From assembly GCA_963817375.1 (NCBI GenBank), contig CAWFOB010000008.1, positions 76,153 through 140,152 of the forward strand: a DNA stretch of 64,000 nt. Direction: 5' to 3'. Numbering within the stretch: position 1 is the stretch's first letter; each line of letters starts with the position of its first letter. Below the pieces are notes generated by a model, which was given only the letters and a program-made list of their open reading frames with translations, was not told the DNA's origin and did not search any database. The position numbers and the translations under genes are program-made. Shown piece by piece: positions 9,574-17,825 of the stretch. This DNA comes from JACVRM01 sp963817375. Its GTDB lineage: Bacteria > Actinomycetota > Thermoleophilia > Gaiellales > Gaiellaceae.

Positions 9574-11463
9574 GTGGAAAGCAGTCGACACACACGGCTG
9601 CGCCGAAGCCGGCGAACCGTGGCGAGCGCAGCGGCGGCTCTTCGTGCGAACGCCGGCCGCGGCATCGCACTCACCGCCCTTGCGGCCGTCGCCTCCGGTC
9701 TTGCCTTTGCGGGCCTCGACCGTCATCGCCCCGCCGCATGGATGTGGGCGGCGACGACGGCGATGCTGCTCCTGCCGCTGACGTGGTCGGTGCTGCGCTC
9801 CCTGCTCCGCGGCGACGTCGGAGTCGACGCGATCGCGCTCATTTCGATGGCCGGCGCGCTCGCGCTCGGCGAGTACCTCGCCGGCGCCGTGATCGCGCTG
9901 ATGCTCGCGGGCGGGAACGCGCTCGAGGAGGCGGCCAACCGCCGCGCTCGCCGCGAGCTGAGGTCGCTCGTGGAGCGCGCACCACGGTCGGCGCTCGTGC
10001 GGCGCGGCGAGGAGCTCGTCACCGTGCCGGTCGCCGACGTCGGGACCGACGACGTTGTCCTCGTCCGCGCGGGCGAAGTCGTCCCGGTCGACGGGATGGT
10101 GGTCAGTGAGGAGGCGATCGTCGATCAGTCGGCGCTGACGGGCGAGCCGCTTCCCGTCACCGTTCACCGCGGTGGGAGCGTCCAGAGCGGCACAGCGGCA
10201 GCGGGCGCCGCCTTCGAGCTGCGGGCGCTGAGGCCCGCATCCGAAAGCGCGTATGCCGCGCTCGTCCGGCTTGTCACCCAGGCCGAGACTGAGCGGGCGC
10301 CGTTCGTCCGCATTGCCGACCGGTACGCCATCTTCTTCCTGCCGCTGACGGTGATCATCGCCGCGCTGGCGTGGGCGGTCTCGGGGGATCCGGTTCGTGC
10401 CCTTTCTGTCTTCGTGGTCGCAACACCGTGTCCGCTCATCCTGGCGGCGCCGATCGCGCTCATGTCCGGGCTGTCCCGCGCTGCACGCGCCGGCGTGGTC
10501 GTCAAGGGCGCGGCGACGATCGAGCAGCTCGGTGGCGCGCGCTCCGTGCTGCTCGACAAGACCGGGACGGTGACGCTCGGACATCCAGAGCTTGACCGCG
10601 TCGTCGCGACGGACGGGCTCCCGTCCGACGAGGTGCTACGACTCGCTGCGTCGATTGATCGACTGTCTGCGCATCCGCTCGCGGCGGCCCTGGTCGATGG
10701 CGCGGAGCGGCGCAATCTGGCGTTGACGATTCCCGATGACGTCGAGGAGAGCTTCGGCAACGGCGTCCGTGGGGCGCTCGACGGGCACCGCGTCCTCGTC
10801 GGCAGCGCGGGCTGGCTTCGCAGGCACGGGATCGAGCCGCTCCTCCCGCCGGGGCTCGACGGGGGTGACGCGAAAGTGCTGATCGCCGTCGACGATCACC
10901 TCGCCGGCGTCGCGCTTGTGGGTGACCGGCTCCGGGCCGACTCGCACGACCTCGTGCGCAAGCTGCGCGAGGTGGGCGTGCGCTACGTGGCGCTTGTCAC
11001 GGGCGACAAGCAGTCAGTTGCGGCCGTCGTGGGAGACAGGCTGGGCGTCGACCGGGTCTTCGCGGAGCAGACGCCTGAACAGAAGGTCGAAGTTGTACGT
11101 GCGCTGCGCGAGCAGCCGGAGCTCCGACGTGTGGTCATGGTCGGTGACGGCATCAACGACGCGCCGGCGCTCGCGCTCGCCGACGTCGGCGTAGCTATGG
11201 GATCGGCCGGCGCCACCGTCTCCTCCGAAACCGCGGATGCCGTCGTCCTGGTCGACCGCGTCGATCGTGTGGCAGACGCGATCAGGGTCAGCCGACGTGC
11301 GCTGTACATCGCACGGCAGAGCGTGCTCGTCGGCCTGGGGGTGTCCATGGCTGCGATGGTCGTCGCCGCGGCCGGATACCTGCCACCGGTTCAGGGCGCG
11401 CTGCTACAAGAAGCAATCGACGTCGGTGTCATCGTGAATGCGCTCCGAGCGCTCAAGGACTGA
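9574..11463 (+). CDS. Heavy-metal P1B-type ATPase with TPCP membrane motif
   Basis: Intact 629-residue metal pump. A GGAGG about 8 nt upstream supports the GTG start. There is no N-terminal metal-binding (CxxC) domain. The N-terminus has helices from GIALTALAAVASGLAFAGL, then the actuator motif DQSALTGEPLPV, the membrane motif ATPCPLILAAPIA with Thr near residue 284, phosphorylation site LDKTGTVTLGHPE (Asp about 328), HP-locus SAHPLAAAL, and hinge MVGDGINDAPALALADVGVA. The transmembrane CPx motif is TPC rather than CPC. In family classification that change marks the P1B-5-like group, associated with Ni or Fe export. The metal here is therefore not safely Cu, Zn or Cd. It is oriented away from the neighbouring Ca2+-ATPase and ends 40 bp before the zinc-ribbon gene. 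Confidence 0.88.
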   Translation: MESSRHTRLRRSRRTVASAAAALRANAGRGIALTALAAVASGLAFAGLDRHRPAAWMWAATTAMLLLPLTWSVLRSLLRGDVGVDAIALISMAGALALGEYLAGAVIALMLAGGNALEEAANRRARRELRSLVERAPRSALVRRGEELVTVPVADVGTDDVVLVRAGEVVPVDGMVVSEEAIVDQSALTGEPLPVTVHRGGSVQSGTAAAGAAFELRALRPASESAYAALVRLVTQAETERAPFVRIADRYAIFFLPLTVIIAALAWAVSGDPVRALSVFVVATPCPLILAAPIALMSGLSRAARAGVVVKGAATIEQLGGARSVLLDKTGTVTLGHPELDRVVATDGLPSDEVLRLAASIDRLSAHPLAAALVDGAERRNLALTIPDDVEESFGNGVRGALDGHRVLVGSAGWLRRHGIEPLLPPGLDGGDAKVLIAVDDHLAGVALVGDRLRADSHDLVRKLREVGVRYVALVTGDKQSVAAVVGDRLGVDRVFAEQTPEQKVEVVRALREQPELRRVVMVGDGINDAPALALADVGVAMGSAGATVSSETADAVVLVDRVDRVADAIRVSRRALYIARQSVLVGLGVSMAAMVVAAAGYLPPVQGALLQEAIDVGVIVNALRALKD

Positions 11464-11502
11464 GCCGACCCGACCGGACGTGGCTGAGCCGGGTAGGTCG
11501 TC

Positions 11503-11811
11503 CTACTCGCCGCCGAAATCCATGAAGTTGTCGAGGAAGCCTCCGCGTTTGCGCTTGCGACCGCCGCTGCTCGACGTCTCCTCGTCCTCGACGTCACCGC
11601 CTGACGCGCGGCGTCCCTGGACCTCGGCGAGAAAGTCGTCGTCCTCGGCGGGCTTGGTTTCCTGAGCGATCAGCTTCTCGAGCTCTCCGCGGTCGAGCCA
11701 GATTCCGCGGCACGTTGGACAGGCGTCGATCGTGACGCCGTTGCGCTCGACCTCCACAAGCTCGGCTCCGTCGCGTGGACAGGCAACGATGGTCTGTGTT
11801 CCGGCGCTCAT
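11503..11811 (-). CDS. Zinc-ribbon (zf-TFIIB family) protein with acidic/basic tail
   Basis: 102 residues. AAGGAG upstream of the ATG at 11811 fixes the start. The zinc ribbon is formed by ACPRDGAELVEVERNGVTID and ACPTCRGIWLDRGELEKLI. It has one Cys in the first knuckle (the usual CPxC has become CPRD) and CPTC in the second. The DRGELEKL segment is the hallmark of the zf-TFIIB family. The tail switches from acidic (AEDDDFLAEVQ, DVEDEE) to basic (GGRKRKRGGF) and ends LDNFMDFGGE. The function of such small bacterial proteins is unknown. It is convergent with the heavy-metal ATPase. Confidence 0.75.
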   Translation of the reverse strand: MSAGTQTIVACPRDGAELVEVERNGVTIDACPTCRGIWLDRGELEKLIAQETKPAEDDDFLAEVQGRRASGGDVEDEETSSSGGRKRKRGGFLDNFMDFGGE

Positions 11812-11998
11812 CGGTGGCTCCTTCGGATAGGTGGTGTGCGGTGAGAGTTGCCAGTTGCGTGCGGAACCGAATCCGGGCTGCGCCCGATTCTTTGTACGGC
11901 TTTCACGTACGCGCACACGGGCGATGAGATGACTAGCAGGTTCTCTCAGCCGGGCCACCGACGCGCTTCGAGTGGTCGAAGTCCGCCAGCTTCCACCT

Positions 11999-12028
11999 TG
12001 AAACCCGCCTGAAAACGGCGGGGTTTCT
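11999..12028 (-). terminator. Hairpin terminator downstream of the MDR oxidoreductase gene
   Basis: AAACCCGCC, a seven-base loop, then GGCGGGGTTT: a 9-bp stem with one bulged G and A/T-rich flanks. On the minus strand it lies 30 nt past the stop of the gene at 12057-13067 and probably ends its transcript. The remainder of 11812-12056 shows nothing else I can support. Confidence 0.6.
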
Positions 12029-12056
12029 GACTTCCGGTCATGACGCGGGTGCTGGG

Positions 12057-13067
12057 CTAGCCGAGCGGTTCCTCTTTCTCCGCGGGCGCGGGCCCGGGGC
12101 GCTCTGTTGCCGCGATGCAGAGCACAACGTTGCCGGTCTTCTGGCCGCTCTCGACGTAGCGGACCGCCTCGACGATCTCGTCCAGCGCGTACGTCCTGTC
12201 GATCACCGGCCGGTACTTGCCCGCCTCGACGAGCTCCTTGATCAGGAGCAGATCTTCCTGGCGATATCGGCCGATGCCGACCGTCGCACGCCTCTTGCCG
12301 ACGAACCTCGTGACAAGCGCGAGCAGCGGCACGTGGTACATGAAGCCGAGGTCCATGCTGACATAGATCCCGCCGGGCTTCAGCGAGCGCCGGCAGCGGC
12401 GGAACGAGTGCTTGCCGACCGCGTCGAAGATCACGTCGTACGTCTCCCCACTGCACGTGAAGTCGTGGGCGAAGCGATCGACCACGTCCCGGGCTCCCAG
12501 CGACCTCACGACCTCGACGTCCTTCGTGTCGCACACCGCGGTCACCTCCGCGTCGAAGTGGTGCGCGAGCAGCTGCACCGCGCCCGTTCCGACCGAGCCC
12601 GCGGCACCGTAGACGAGCACGCTCTTTCCCTGCGGCGGGTACGCGGGTCGCAGGCAGCTCAGCCCAAGCAGTGAGCCGTCAGGTACGGCTGCCGCCTCCT
12701 CGAACGTCAGTCCTGCCGGCTTCGGGGCGATCACCCCGCTCTCCTGCACGGATACGAATTCCGCGTTGGAACCTGCTCTGACGCCGAACACCTCGTCGCC
12801 GATCCCGAACTCGGTCACGGCCGCACCGACGTCCTCCACGCGGCCCGCAAACTCCGACCCGAACCTCGTATCACGCGGTCGGCGAATGCCGGTCATGGCA
12901 CGGGTGAACCGGTAGTCGACGTGGCGTACCCCCATCGCGTCGCCGCGCGTGATCGTCGACGCGTGCACCCGCACGAGCACCTCGTCCTCCGCGGGCAGGG
13001 GCGGCTCGACCTCGTTGACACGCAGCACCTCCGGAGGCCCGTAGCGATCGTGGATCACTGCTCTCAT
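12057..13067 (-). CDS. Zinc-independent MDR-family NAD(P)-dependent quinone/alcohol oxidoreductase
   Basis: 336-residue medium-chain dehydrogenase/reductase. The N-terminal GroES-like domain begins MRAVIHDRYGPPEVLRVNEV, with FGSEFAGRVEDVGAAVTEFG and GDEVFGV. The Rossmann domain has the nucleotide-binding sequence VLVYGAAGSVGTGAVQLLAH, consistent with AxxGxxG-type quinone oxidoreductases. The catalytic zinc ligands (GHE motif) are absent, because GSEFAG replaces it, so it should act without catalytic zinc. The C-terminus (YVESGQKTGNVVL) is typical of the family. It stands alone on the minus strand and is followed by a hairpin terminator. The substrate is unknown. Confidence 0.85.
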   Translation of the reverse strand: MRAVIHDRYGPPEVLRVNEVEPPLPAEDEVLVRVHASTITRGDAMGVRHVDYRFTRAMTGIRRPRDTRFGSEFAGRVEDVGAAVTEFGIGDEVFGVRAGSNAEFVSVQESGVIAPKPAGLTFEEAAAVPDGSLLGLSCLRPAYPPQGKSVLVYGAAGSVGTGAVQLLAHHFDAEVTAVCDTKDVEVVRSLGARDVVDRFAHDFTCSGETYDVIFDAVGKHSFRRCRRSLKPGGIYVSMDLGFMYHVPLLALVTRFVGKRRATVGIGRYRQEDLLLIKELVEAGKYRPVIDRTYALDEIVEAVRYVESGQKTGNVVLCIAATERPGPAPAEKEEPLG

Positions 13068-13307
13068 TCGTTCACGTCCTCTCGCCGACCCGGTGGATCG
13101 GTCCCCCGTGCTGCCATGCCCGCCCGGCGCGGTAGAGCTCGGCGGGCCTGCCGCCGCCGCGGCCGGGCCGGGTTCGTCTCGCCCGTGGGGATAACCCAGC
13201 CGTCCTCGCCCATGAGGCTACGCCGGAATTAGTCCGCTGAGGCCTTCGCAACGGAGCCGTACTACCACCGTACGCGCAAGACCTCTCGCCGCAACGCATC
13301 CAAAAGA

Positions 13308-13330
13308 AAAAGCCCTGCTACGAGGGCTTT
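13308..13330 (-). terminator. Rho-independent terminator after tRNA-Pro
   Basis: AGCCCT, six-base loop, AGGGCT. On the minus strand it is followed by a T-rich run (TTTTTCTTTT), directly downstream of the tRNA. Good agreement with an intrinsic terminator. Confidence 0.8.
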
Positions 13331-13336
13331 TCTCAG

Positions 13337-13411
13337 TCGGGGCGCCCGGATTCGAACCGGGGACCTCTTGTCCCCCAGACAAGCGCGCTAACCAGGCTGC
13401 GCCACGCCCCG
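13337..13411 (-). tRNA. tRNA-Pro(GGG)
   Basis: A full cloverleaf can be folded by hand. The acceptor stem is CGGGGCG/CGCCCCG, the D stem GCGC/GCGC, the anticodon stem CTTGT/ACAAG around the loop CTGGGGG (anticodon GGG), and the T stem CCCGG/CCGGG around TTCGAAT, with discriminator A. It is 75 nt and CCA is not encoded. It reads Pro codons CCC/CCU. The cognate synthetase gene proS is about 1.6 kb upstream on the same strand. Confidence 0.95.
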
Positions 13412-13434
13412 TGGCTGTTGCACCTTAGCGAGCG

Positions 13435-13815
13435 TCAGCGCACGACGACGGTGAGCCGGAACCGCTTCCCGACGTTCTTGCTGCCCGACTGGATGTAGGC
13501 GAGCCGAAGCGTCGTCGTGCCCCGCGCGAGCCCGCGAAACGTCAGCGTCTGCGTGCCCCCGGCGCCCGGGAGCCGGGCGGTGCCGAAATAGGTCGACGCC
13601 ACCGGTTTGAGCACCGACCGGCCGACGCCCACGATCTGCCAGCGGTAGCCAGTCGACGGGTTCGACGCCAGCTTGACCTGGAGCCGGTCGCCGCGAACGA
13701 GCGTGACTCTCGATCCACTCGCCTTCGCGCCCACGCGGACGGTCCTCGCCGACGCGGAGCCGGCCGAGACGGCGGCCAGCAGCGCGACGATGGCGAGCAC
13801 AACTCCCTTGCGCAT
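13435..13815 (-). CDS. Secreted chagasin-like (I42) peptidase inhibitor
   Basis: 126 residues starting MRKGVVLAIVALLAAVSAGS, a clear signal peptide with cleavage near ASA. The mature part has the I42 hallmark loop NPSTGYRW (residues 52-59, family consensus NPTTGY), then FGTARLPGAGGTQTLTF, then RGLARGTTTLRLAY, which is the third inhibitory loop region. Chagasin-family proteins inhibit papain-like cysteine peptidases, and bacterial members are exported. The ATG at 13815 is preferred over the longer frame to 13896 because it begins the signal peptide. Confidence 0.78.
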   Translation of the reverse strand: MRKGVVLAIVALLAAVSAGSASARTVRVGAKASGSRVTLVRGDRLQVKLASNPSTGYRWQIVGVGRSVLKPVASTYFGTARLPGAGGTQTLTFRGLARGTTTLRLAYIQSGSKNVGKRFRLTVVVR

Positions 13816-14289
13816 GGTCGAATCGTGACACGCCGTCCGAGGGTTTGGATCGGCGCGGCCCGGGGACCCCAGAAGTGTCCGGGAGGAGCTCAACACATCC
13901 CTCCCTCCTCACACAAAGGCGGCCAGACGAGGGCCGCCTTTGCGTTTCAGGATGCCGGCCGTCGCTGCCCGGCGCACGGTCGTCTCCGCAGGGGGCTGTC
14001 CGCAGTGCGTGGATAGGACAGCGTCCGGATTCAACGGAACAGTTTCCGAAGACCGAGACATCGCCCGAGCACGGGGGACAGCCCCCTTCGGGGACAGCCC
14101 CAGGGGCGGGGCCGGCACCGTAAGCGCGATTACCGGGCCGGCCCCGCCGGGAGGAGCCGCGAGGGGCCCTTTGTTCGGGGAAGGACCCCTCGTCGGTCCG
14201 GCGAGGGCCTGCGGCACGCCCTCGCCGGCGCGGCCACCGTAGCTCCGAGGGGTGTGCGAGCGGCATCCCTCGTTCGAGGGAAAACGGCG
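13816..14289. other. 474-bp gene-free stretch with hairpins and a repeat element
   Basis: It contains a 10-bp stem hairpin at 13915-13941 (AAAGGCGGCC/GGCCGCCTTT), the dispersed inverted-repeat element at 13991-14101, and several GC-rich palindromic stretches up to 14240. No start/stop pair with coding character was found. Confidence 0.6.
13991..14101. repeat. GGGGCTGTCC inverted-repeat element, type A core
   Basis: The left end GGGGGCTGTCC is faced by the right end GGGGACAGCCCCCTTCGGGG, then ACAGCCCC, with a core of about 75 bp between. The core words (GTGCGTGGATA, GGACAGCG, CCGAAGACCGAGACATCGCC) are the same as those of the units at 46.15-46.60 kb, so both belong to one sub-family (type A). 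Confidence 0.75.
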
Positions 14290-14634
14290 CTACGCGGCCT
14301 GGCGGTGGACCCGCTCGCCCACCTGGCGAGCGAGCCGGACGAGCGCCGCGTGCAGCGGCATCTCATCAGCGGCCTCGATGAACTCGCCGCTCACCCAGCC
14401 GCTCTCCGTCGAGCACGCGTGGAGGGCGAGGCGCCCGCCGGCCGCGTCCGGGGCGAGCTCGACCTGCCACCGCGCGAAGCGGTCCCGGATCTCCTCCCAC
14501 TGCACCCACTCGCGGGTGCCCCACCGCTCGCGCCGCGCGTGCTTGACGACCCAGGCGGGAGCGTCGGTCCATTCCGGCGCACGCAACTCGTCGCGCGTCG
14601 GCGACCGCCGCAGCCACAGCCGCCAACGACTCAT
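14290..14634 (-). CDS. Hypothetical protein, Trp/Arg-rich
   Basis: 114 residues from MSRWRLWLRRSPTRDELRAP to ARQVGERVHRQAA. It has many Trp and Arg residues (WTDAPAWVVKHARRERWGTR) and no signal peptide or membrane segment. I do not recognise a family. The Met at 14634 is chosen because the extra ten residues of the longer frame look non-coding. It lies in the same orientation as the HTH gene upstream. Confidence 0.45.
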   Translation of the reverse strand: MSRWRLWLRRSPTRDELRAPEWTDAPAWVVKHARRERWGTREWVQWEEIRDRFARWQVELAPDAAGGRLALHACSTESGWVSGEFIEAADEMPLHAALVRLARQVGERVHRQAA

Positions 14635-14697
14635 GCCGGCCAAGGTAGTCGACCCCTCGGACACCGTCCGGCGCCGACTCCGCTCTTTGCGGAGTTT

Positions 14698-14994
14698 TTA
14701 GGCCAGCCGCTTGTAGAGCCGGTCGATCAGCTCCGGCATCGCCTCGAGCTTCTGCGTGATCTGGCGGAGCCGGTACTCACGGAAGTGCTCCGGCTCGACG
14801 CCGAGCGCGGCCGCGATCCGCTCGATGACGTCGTCCGCCGGCACCGGGCGGTTGCCGTGGACGATGTGGTTCAGGTAGCCCGCCGACAGGCCCGCAGCGT
14901 CCGCGAGCGAGCGATAGGTCACGCCCGTCTCGTTCATGAGCTTCTCGAGCGTCGGCCCGAACGGCTCGGAGCTGAACCGGCGGCGCCGCGCCAC
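14698..14994 (-). CDS. XRE/Cro-type helix-turn-helix protein
   Basis: 98 residues. The HTH lies in MNETGVTYRSLADAAGLSAG, then YLNHIVHGNRPVPADDVIER, a standard Cro/C1 five-helix pattern, followed by an Arg/Leu-rich C-terminal helix (FREYRLRQITQKLEAMPELI). The GTG start overlaps the proS stop by one base (TAGTG), so it is translationally coupled to proS. This suggests expression with the synthetase. The target genes are unknown. Confidence 0.8.
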   Translation of the reverse strand: MARRRRFSSEPFGPTLEKLMNETGVTYRSLADAAGLSAGYLNHIVHGNRPVPADDVIERIAAALGVEPEHFREYRLRQITQKLEAMPELIDRLYKRLA

Positions 14995-16643
14995 TAGACC
15001 GCGCCCCCCAGCTCGGCGATCGCCACGCGGCGCTCCTCCCCGCTCGCGCGATCACGCACGTCGACGGCGCCGTCGTCCAGCGTCTTCTTGCCGACCGTGA
15101 TCCGCACGGGGATCCCGATCAGGTCGGCGTCCGCGAACTTCTCGCCCGCGCGCTGCTCGCGGTCGTCGACGAGCACGTCGCGACCGGCGTCGCTCAGGAC
15201 CTGCGCCGCCTCGAGCGCGCGCTCCTCCAGTCCGGGGAGCGCGACGATGTGCACGTCATAGGGAGCCACTGCTGCGGGCCAGATGATGCCGTTCTCGTCG
15301 TGCTTCTGCTCGACGAGGGCTGCCATCACCCGGCCGGGGCCGATGCCGTACGAGCCGCCGACCAGCGGCTTCTCCTGCCCGTCCTCGTCGAGGAACGTCG
15401 CTCCGAGCGGCTTGGAGTAACGGGTTCCGAACTTGAAGATGTGCCCGACCTCGATCGCGGTCTCGAAGCGCAGGGCCCCGCCGCAGTCCGGGCAGCGGTC
15501 ACCCTCGACCGGCCGGCGCAGGTCCGCGAAGCGCGCCTGGTAGTCGCGCCCCGCCTGAACGCCGCGCAGGTGGCGGCCCGTCTCGTTGGCGCCCGCCACG
15601 AACTGGCCCTCGCGCAACGTCAGGTCGGCGACGATCTCGCCGTCGAAGCCGACCGGGCCGATCGAGCCCGGGTCGGCGCCGAAGCCCTCCTGGATCTCCT
15701 CGGGCGTCGCGGGCCGCCAGTCCGACTCGAGCGCCGACGCGAGCTTCGCGTCCTCGAGCCGGTCGTCGCCGCGGATCAGCGCCAGCACCAGCGTTCCGTC
15801 CTGTCTCACAACCGGCATTGCCTTTGCTGTTGCCGCAGAATCGACATTCAGAAACGCGGCCACCTCGTCGATCGTTGCCACGCCTGGCGTGTCGACCGCC
15901 TCAGGCGCATCGAGCGGCGCCCCGAACTCGGGGTCGCGCGGCACCCCCTGGGCGATCTCCTGGTCGGCCGCGTAGTCGCCGTTCTCGCACGTCACGAGCA
16001 CGTTCTCGCCGGAGCCCGACGGCGCGAGGAAGTCCATCGACTCCTTCCCGCCCATCATCCCCGACTCCGCCTGCACCTCCGAGTACTCGAGCCCGGTGCG
16101 CCGGAAGATGCGGTTGTACGCGTCCTCGTGCTTGCGGAAGCTGACGTCCAGGCCCTCCTCGTCGCGGTCGAACGAGTACGAGTCCTTCATGATGAACTCG
16201 CGGACACGCAGCAGGCCGCCGCGCGGACGCGCCTCATCGCGCTCCTTGATCGAGAAGTGGTAGAGCATCTGCGGGAGCTGCCGGTAGCTCGAGATCTCGC
16301 GCGCGACCCAGGTGACGGTCTCCTCGTGCGTCAGCGGCAGCACGATGTCACGTCCATGGCGGTCCTGGAGCCGGAAGATCTCCGGGATATGGACACGGCC
16401 TGACTGCTCCCAGAGCTCCCAGGGCGTGAGCAGCGGCATCAGCATCTCCTGCGCGCCGATCGCGTCCATCTCCTCGCGAATGATTCCGACGACCTTCTCG
16501 TGCACGCGCCAGCCGAGCGGCAGGAACACCCACACGCCGGCGGTGAGCTGACGGATGAAGCCGCCGCGCACGAGCAGCTTGTGGCTGACCGCCTCCGCGT
16601 CGGCAGGGTCCTCGCGCAGGGTCGGCACGAACAGCTGGGACAT
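14994..16643 (-). CDS. proS: Prolyl-tRNA synthetase, bacterial (long) type
   Basis: Charges tRNA-Pro. MSQLFVPTLREDPADAEAVS is the usual N-terminus. Class II motif 1 is near GGFIRQLTAGVWVFLPLGWR, and motif 2 near LPLTHEETVTWVAREISSYR. The editing (INS) domain carries FLNVDSAATAKAMPVV. Motif 3 is GSYGIGPGRVMAALVEQKHD, followed by the anticodon-binding domain (YDVHIVALPGLEERALEAAQ). It is full length at about 549 residues. ATG 16643 is chosen over GTG 16655; no strong Shine-Dalgarno decides it. It follows ispG by 36-48 bp and overlaps the HTH gene. Confidence 0.96.
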   Translation of the reverse strand: MSQLFVPTLREDPADAEAVSHKLLVRGGFIRQLTAGVWVFLPLGWRVHEKVVGIIREEMDAIGAQEMLMPLLTPWELWEQSGRVHIPEIFRLQDRHGRDIVLPLTHEETVTWVAREISSYRQLPQMLYHFSIKERDEARPRGGLLRVREFIMKDSYSFDRDEEGLDVSFRKHEDAYNRIFRRTGLEYSEVQAESGMMGGKESMDFLAPSGSGENVLVTCENGDYAADQEIAQGVPRDPEFGAPLDAPEAVDTPGVATIDEVAAFLNVDSAATAKAMPVVRQDGTLVLALIRGDDRLEDAKLASALESDWRPATPEEIQEGFGADPGSIGPVGFDGEIVADLTLREGQFVAGANETGRHLRGVQAGRDYQARFADLRRPVEGDRCPDCGGALRFETAIEVGHIFKFGTRYSKPLGATFLDEDGQEKPLVGGSYGIGPGRVMAALVEQKHDENGIIWPAAVAPYDVHIVALPGLEERALEAAQVLSDAGRDVLVDDREQRAGEKFADADLIGIPVRITVGKKTLDDGAVDVRDRASGEERRVAIAELGGAV

Positions 16644-16691
16644 CCGGGCGATCACGAGCCAGGAGGTTAGTGGACCCGGCGACCGGGCCGT

Positions 16692-17825
16692 TTACTCGAC
16701 TGGAATCAACGAGGCCTCGGCCATCGCGAGCGCGGCCGGCTTGGCCATCTTGAGCCGCTTGGGCCGCGGCATGCCCGCCTCGATCCAGGCGTCGATCTCG
16801 TGGAACAGCTCGTCGACGAGGGTGGGCGACTCGACCTTCTTCAGCACGCGCCCGTGCGCGTAGATGAAGCCGACGTCGCGGCCGCCCGCGATCCCGAAGT
16901 CGGCGTCGCCGGCCTCGCCCGGGCCGTTCACCGCGCAGCCCATGACGGCGACCTCGAACGGCTGCGGGTAGTCGCGGAGCCGGGCCTCGACCTCGACGGC
17001 CAGGTTCTCGACGCCGACGTTGTCGCGGCCGCAGGACGGGCAGGCGATCATCACCGGGCCGCGCTCGCGCAGGCCGAGCGCCTTGAGGATCTCCCAGCAG
17101 ACCTCGACCTCCTTGACCGGGTCGGCGGTGAGCGAGACCCGGAGCGTGTCGCCGATGCCGTCCGCGAGCAGGGCGCCGATGCCGACGGCGCTCTTGATCG
17201 AGCCTGCGAACGGCGTCCCCGCCTCGGTGACGCCGAGGTGCAGCGGGTACGGAACCTTCGCGGCGAGCATCCGGTAGGCCCGGATCATCGTGGGCACGTG
17301 CGTCGCCTTGACCGAGATCTTGAAGTCGCGGTAGTCGAGGCGCTCGAGCAGCTCCACCTCCTCGAGGGCGGCGGCGACGAGCGCCTCCGCCTGGTCGCGG
17401 CGCGCCAGATCGTCGAGGTGGCGCGGGAGCGAGCCGGAGTTGGCGCCGATGCGCATCGGGATGCCGGCGCGCTTGGCCGCCTCGACGACCTGCACGACCT
17501 TGTCCGGGCCGCCGATGTTGCCGGGGTTGATCCGCACCGCCGCGACGCCGGCGTCGATCGCCTTCAGGGCGAGGCTCGCGTTGAAGTGGATGTCGGCGAT
17601 CACCGGGAGCGGCGAGAGCCGGACGATGCGGCGGAGCGCCTCGGCGTCCTCCGTCTTCGGGACGGCGCAGCGCACGAGCTCGCAGCCCGCGGACGCGAGC
17701 GCGGCGATCTGCGCGACGGTCGCCTCGACGTCGCGTGTCGGCGTCAGCGTCATCGACTGCACGACGACCGGCGCGCCGCCGCCGACGGGCACGCCGCCGA
17801 CCCTGATGCCGAGCTCGCTGGCCAT
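16692..17825 (-). CDS. ispG: 4-hydroxy-3-methylbut-2-en-1-yl diphosphate synthase
   Basis: Penultimate enzyme of the MEP isoprenoid pathway, a 4Fe-4S enzyme converting MEcPP to HMBPP. It is 377 residues. The TIM-barrel part includes VGGVPVGGGAPVVVQSMTLT and RINPGNIGGPDKVVQVVEAA. The cluster ligands are the two Cys of IACPSCGRDNVGVENL and the Cys of VAVMGCAVNGPGEAG, followed by DFGIAGG. Its ATG shares one base with the rseP stop (TAATG). Together with dxr it gives two MEP-pathway genes in one run. Confidence 0.97.
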   Translation of the reverse strand: MASELGIRVGGVPVGGGAPVVVQSMTLTPTRDVEATVAQIAALASAGCELVRCAVPKTEDAEALRRIVRLSPLPVIADIHFNASLALKAIDAGVAAVRINPGNIGGPDKVVQVVEAAKRAGIPMRIGANSGSLPRHLDDLARRDQAEALVAAALEEVELLERLDYRDFKISVKATHVPTMIRAYRMLAAKVPYPLHLGVTEAGTPFAGSIKSAVGIGALLADGIGDTLRVSLTADPVKEVEVCWEILKALGLRERGPVMIACPSCGRDNVGVENLAVEVEARLRDYPQPFEVAVMGCAVNGPGEAGDADFGIAGGRDVGFIYAHGRVLKKVESPTLVDELFHEIDAWIEAGMPRPKRLKMAKPAALAMAEASLIPVE

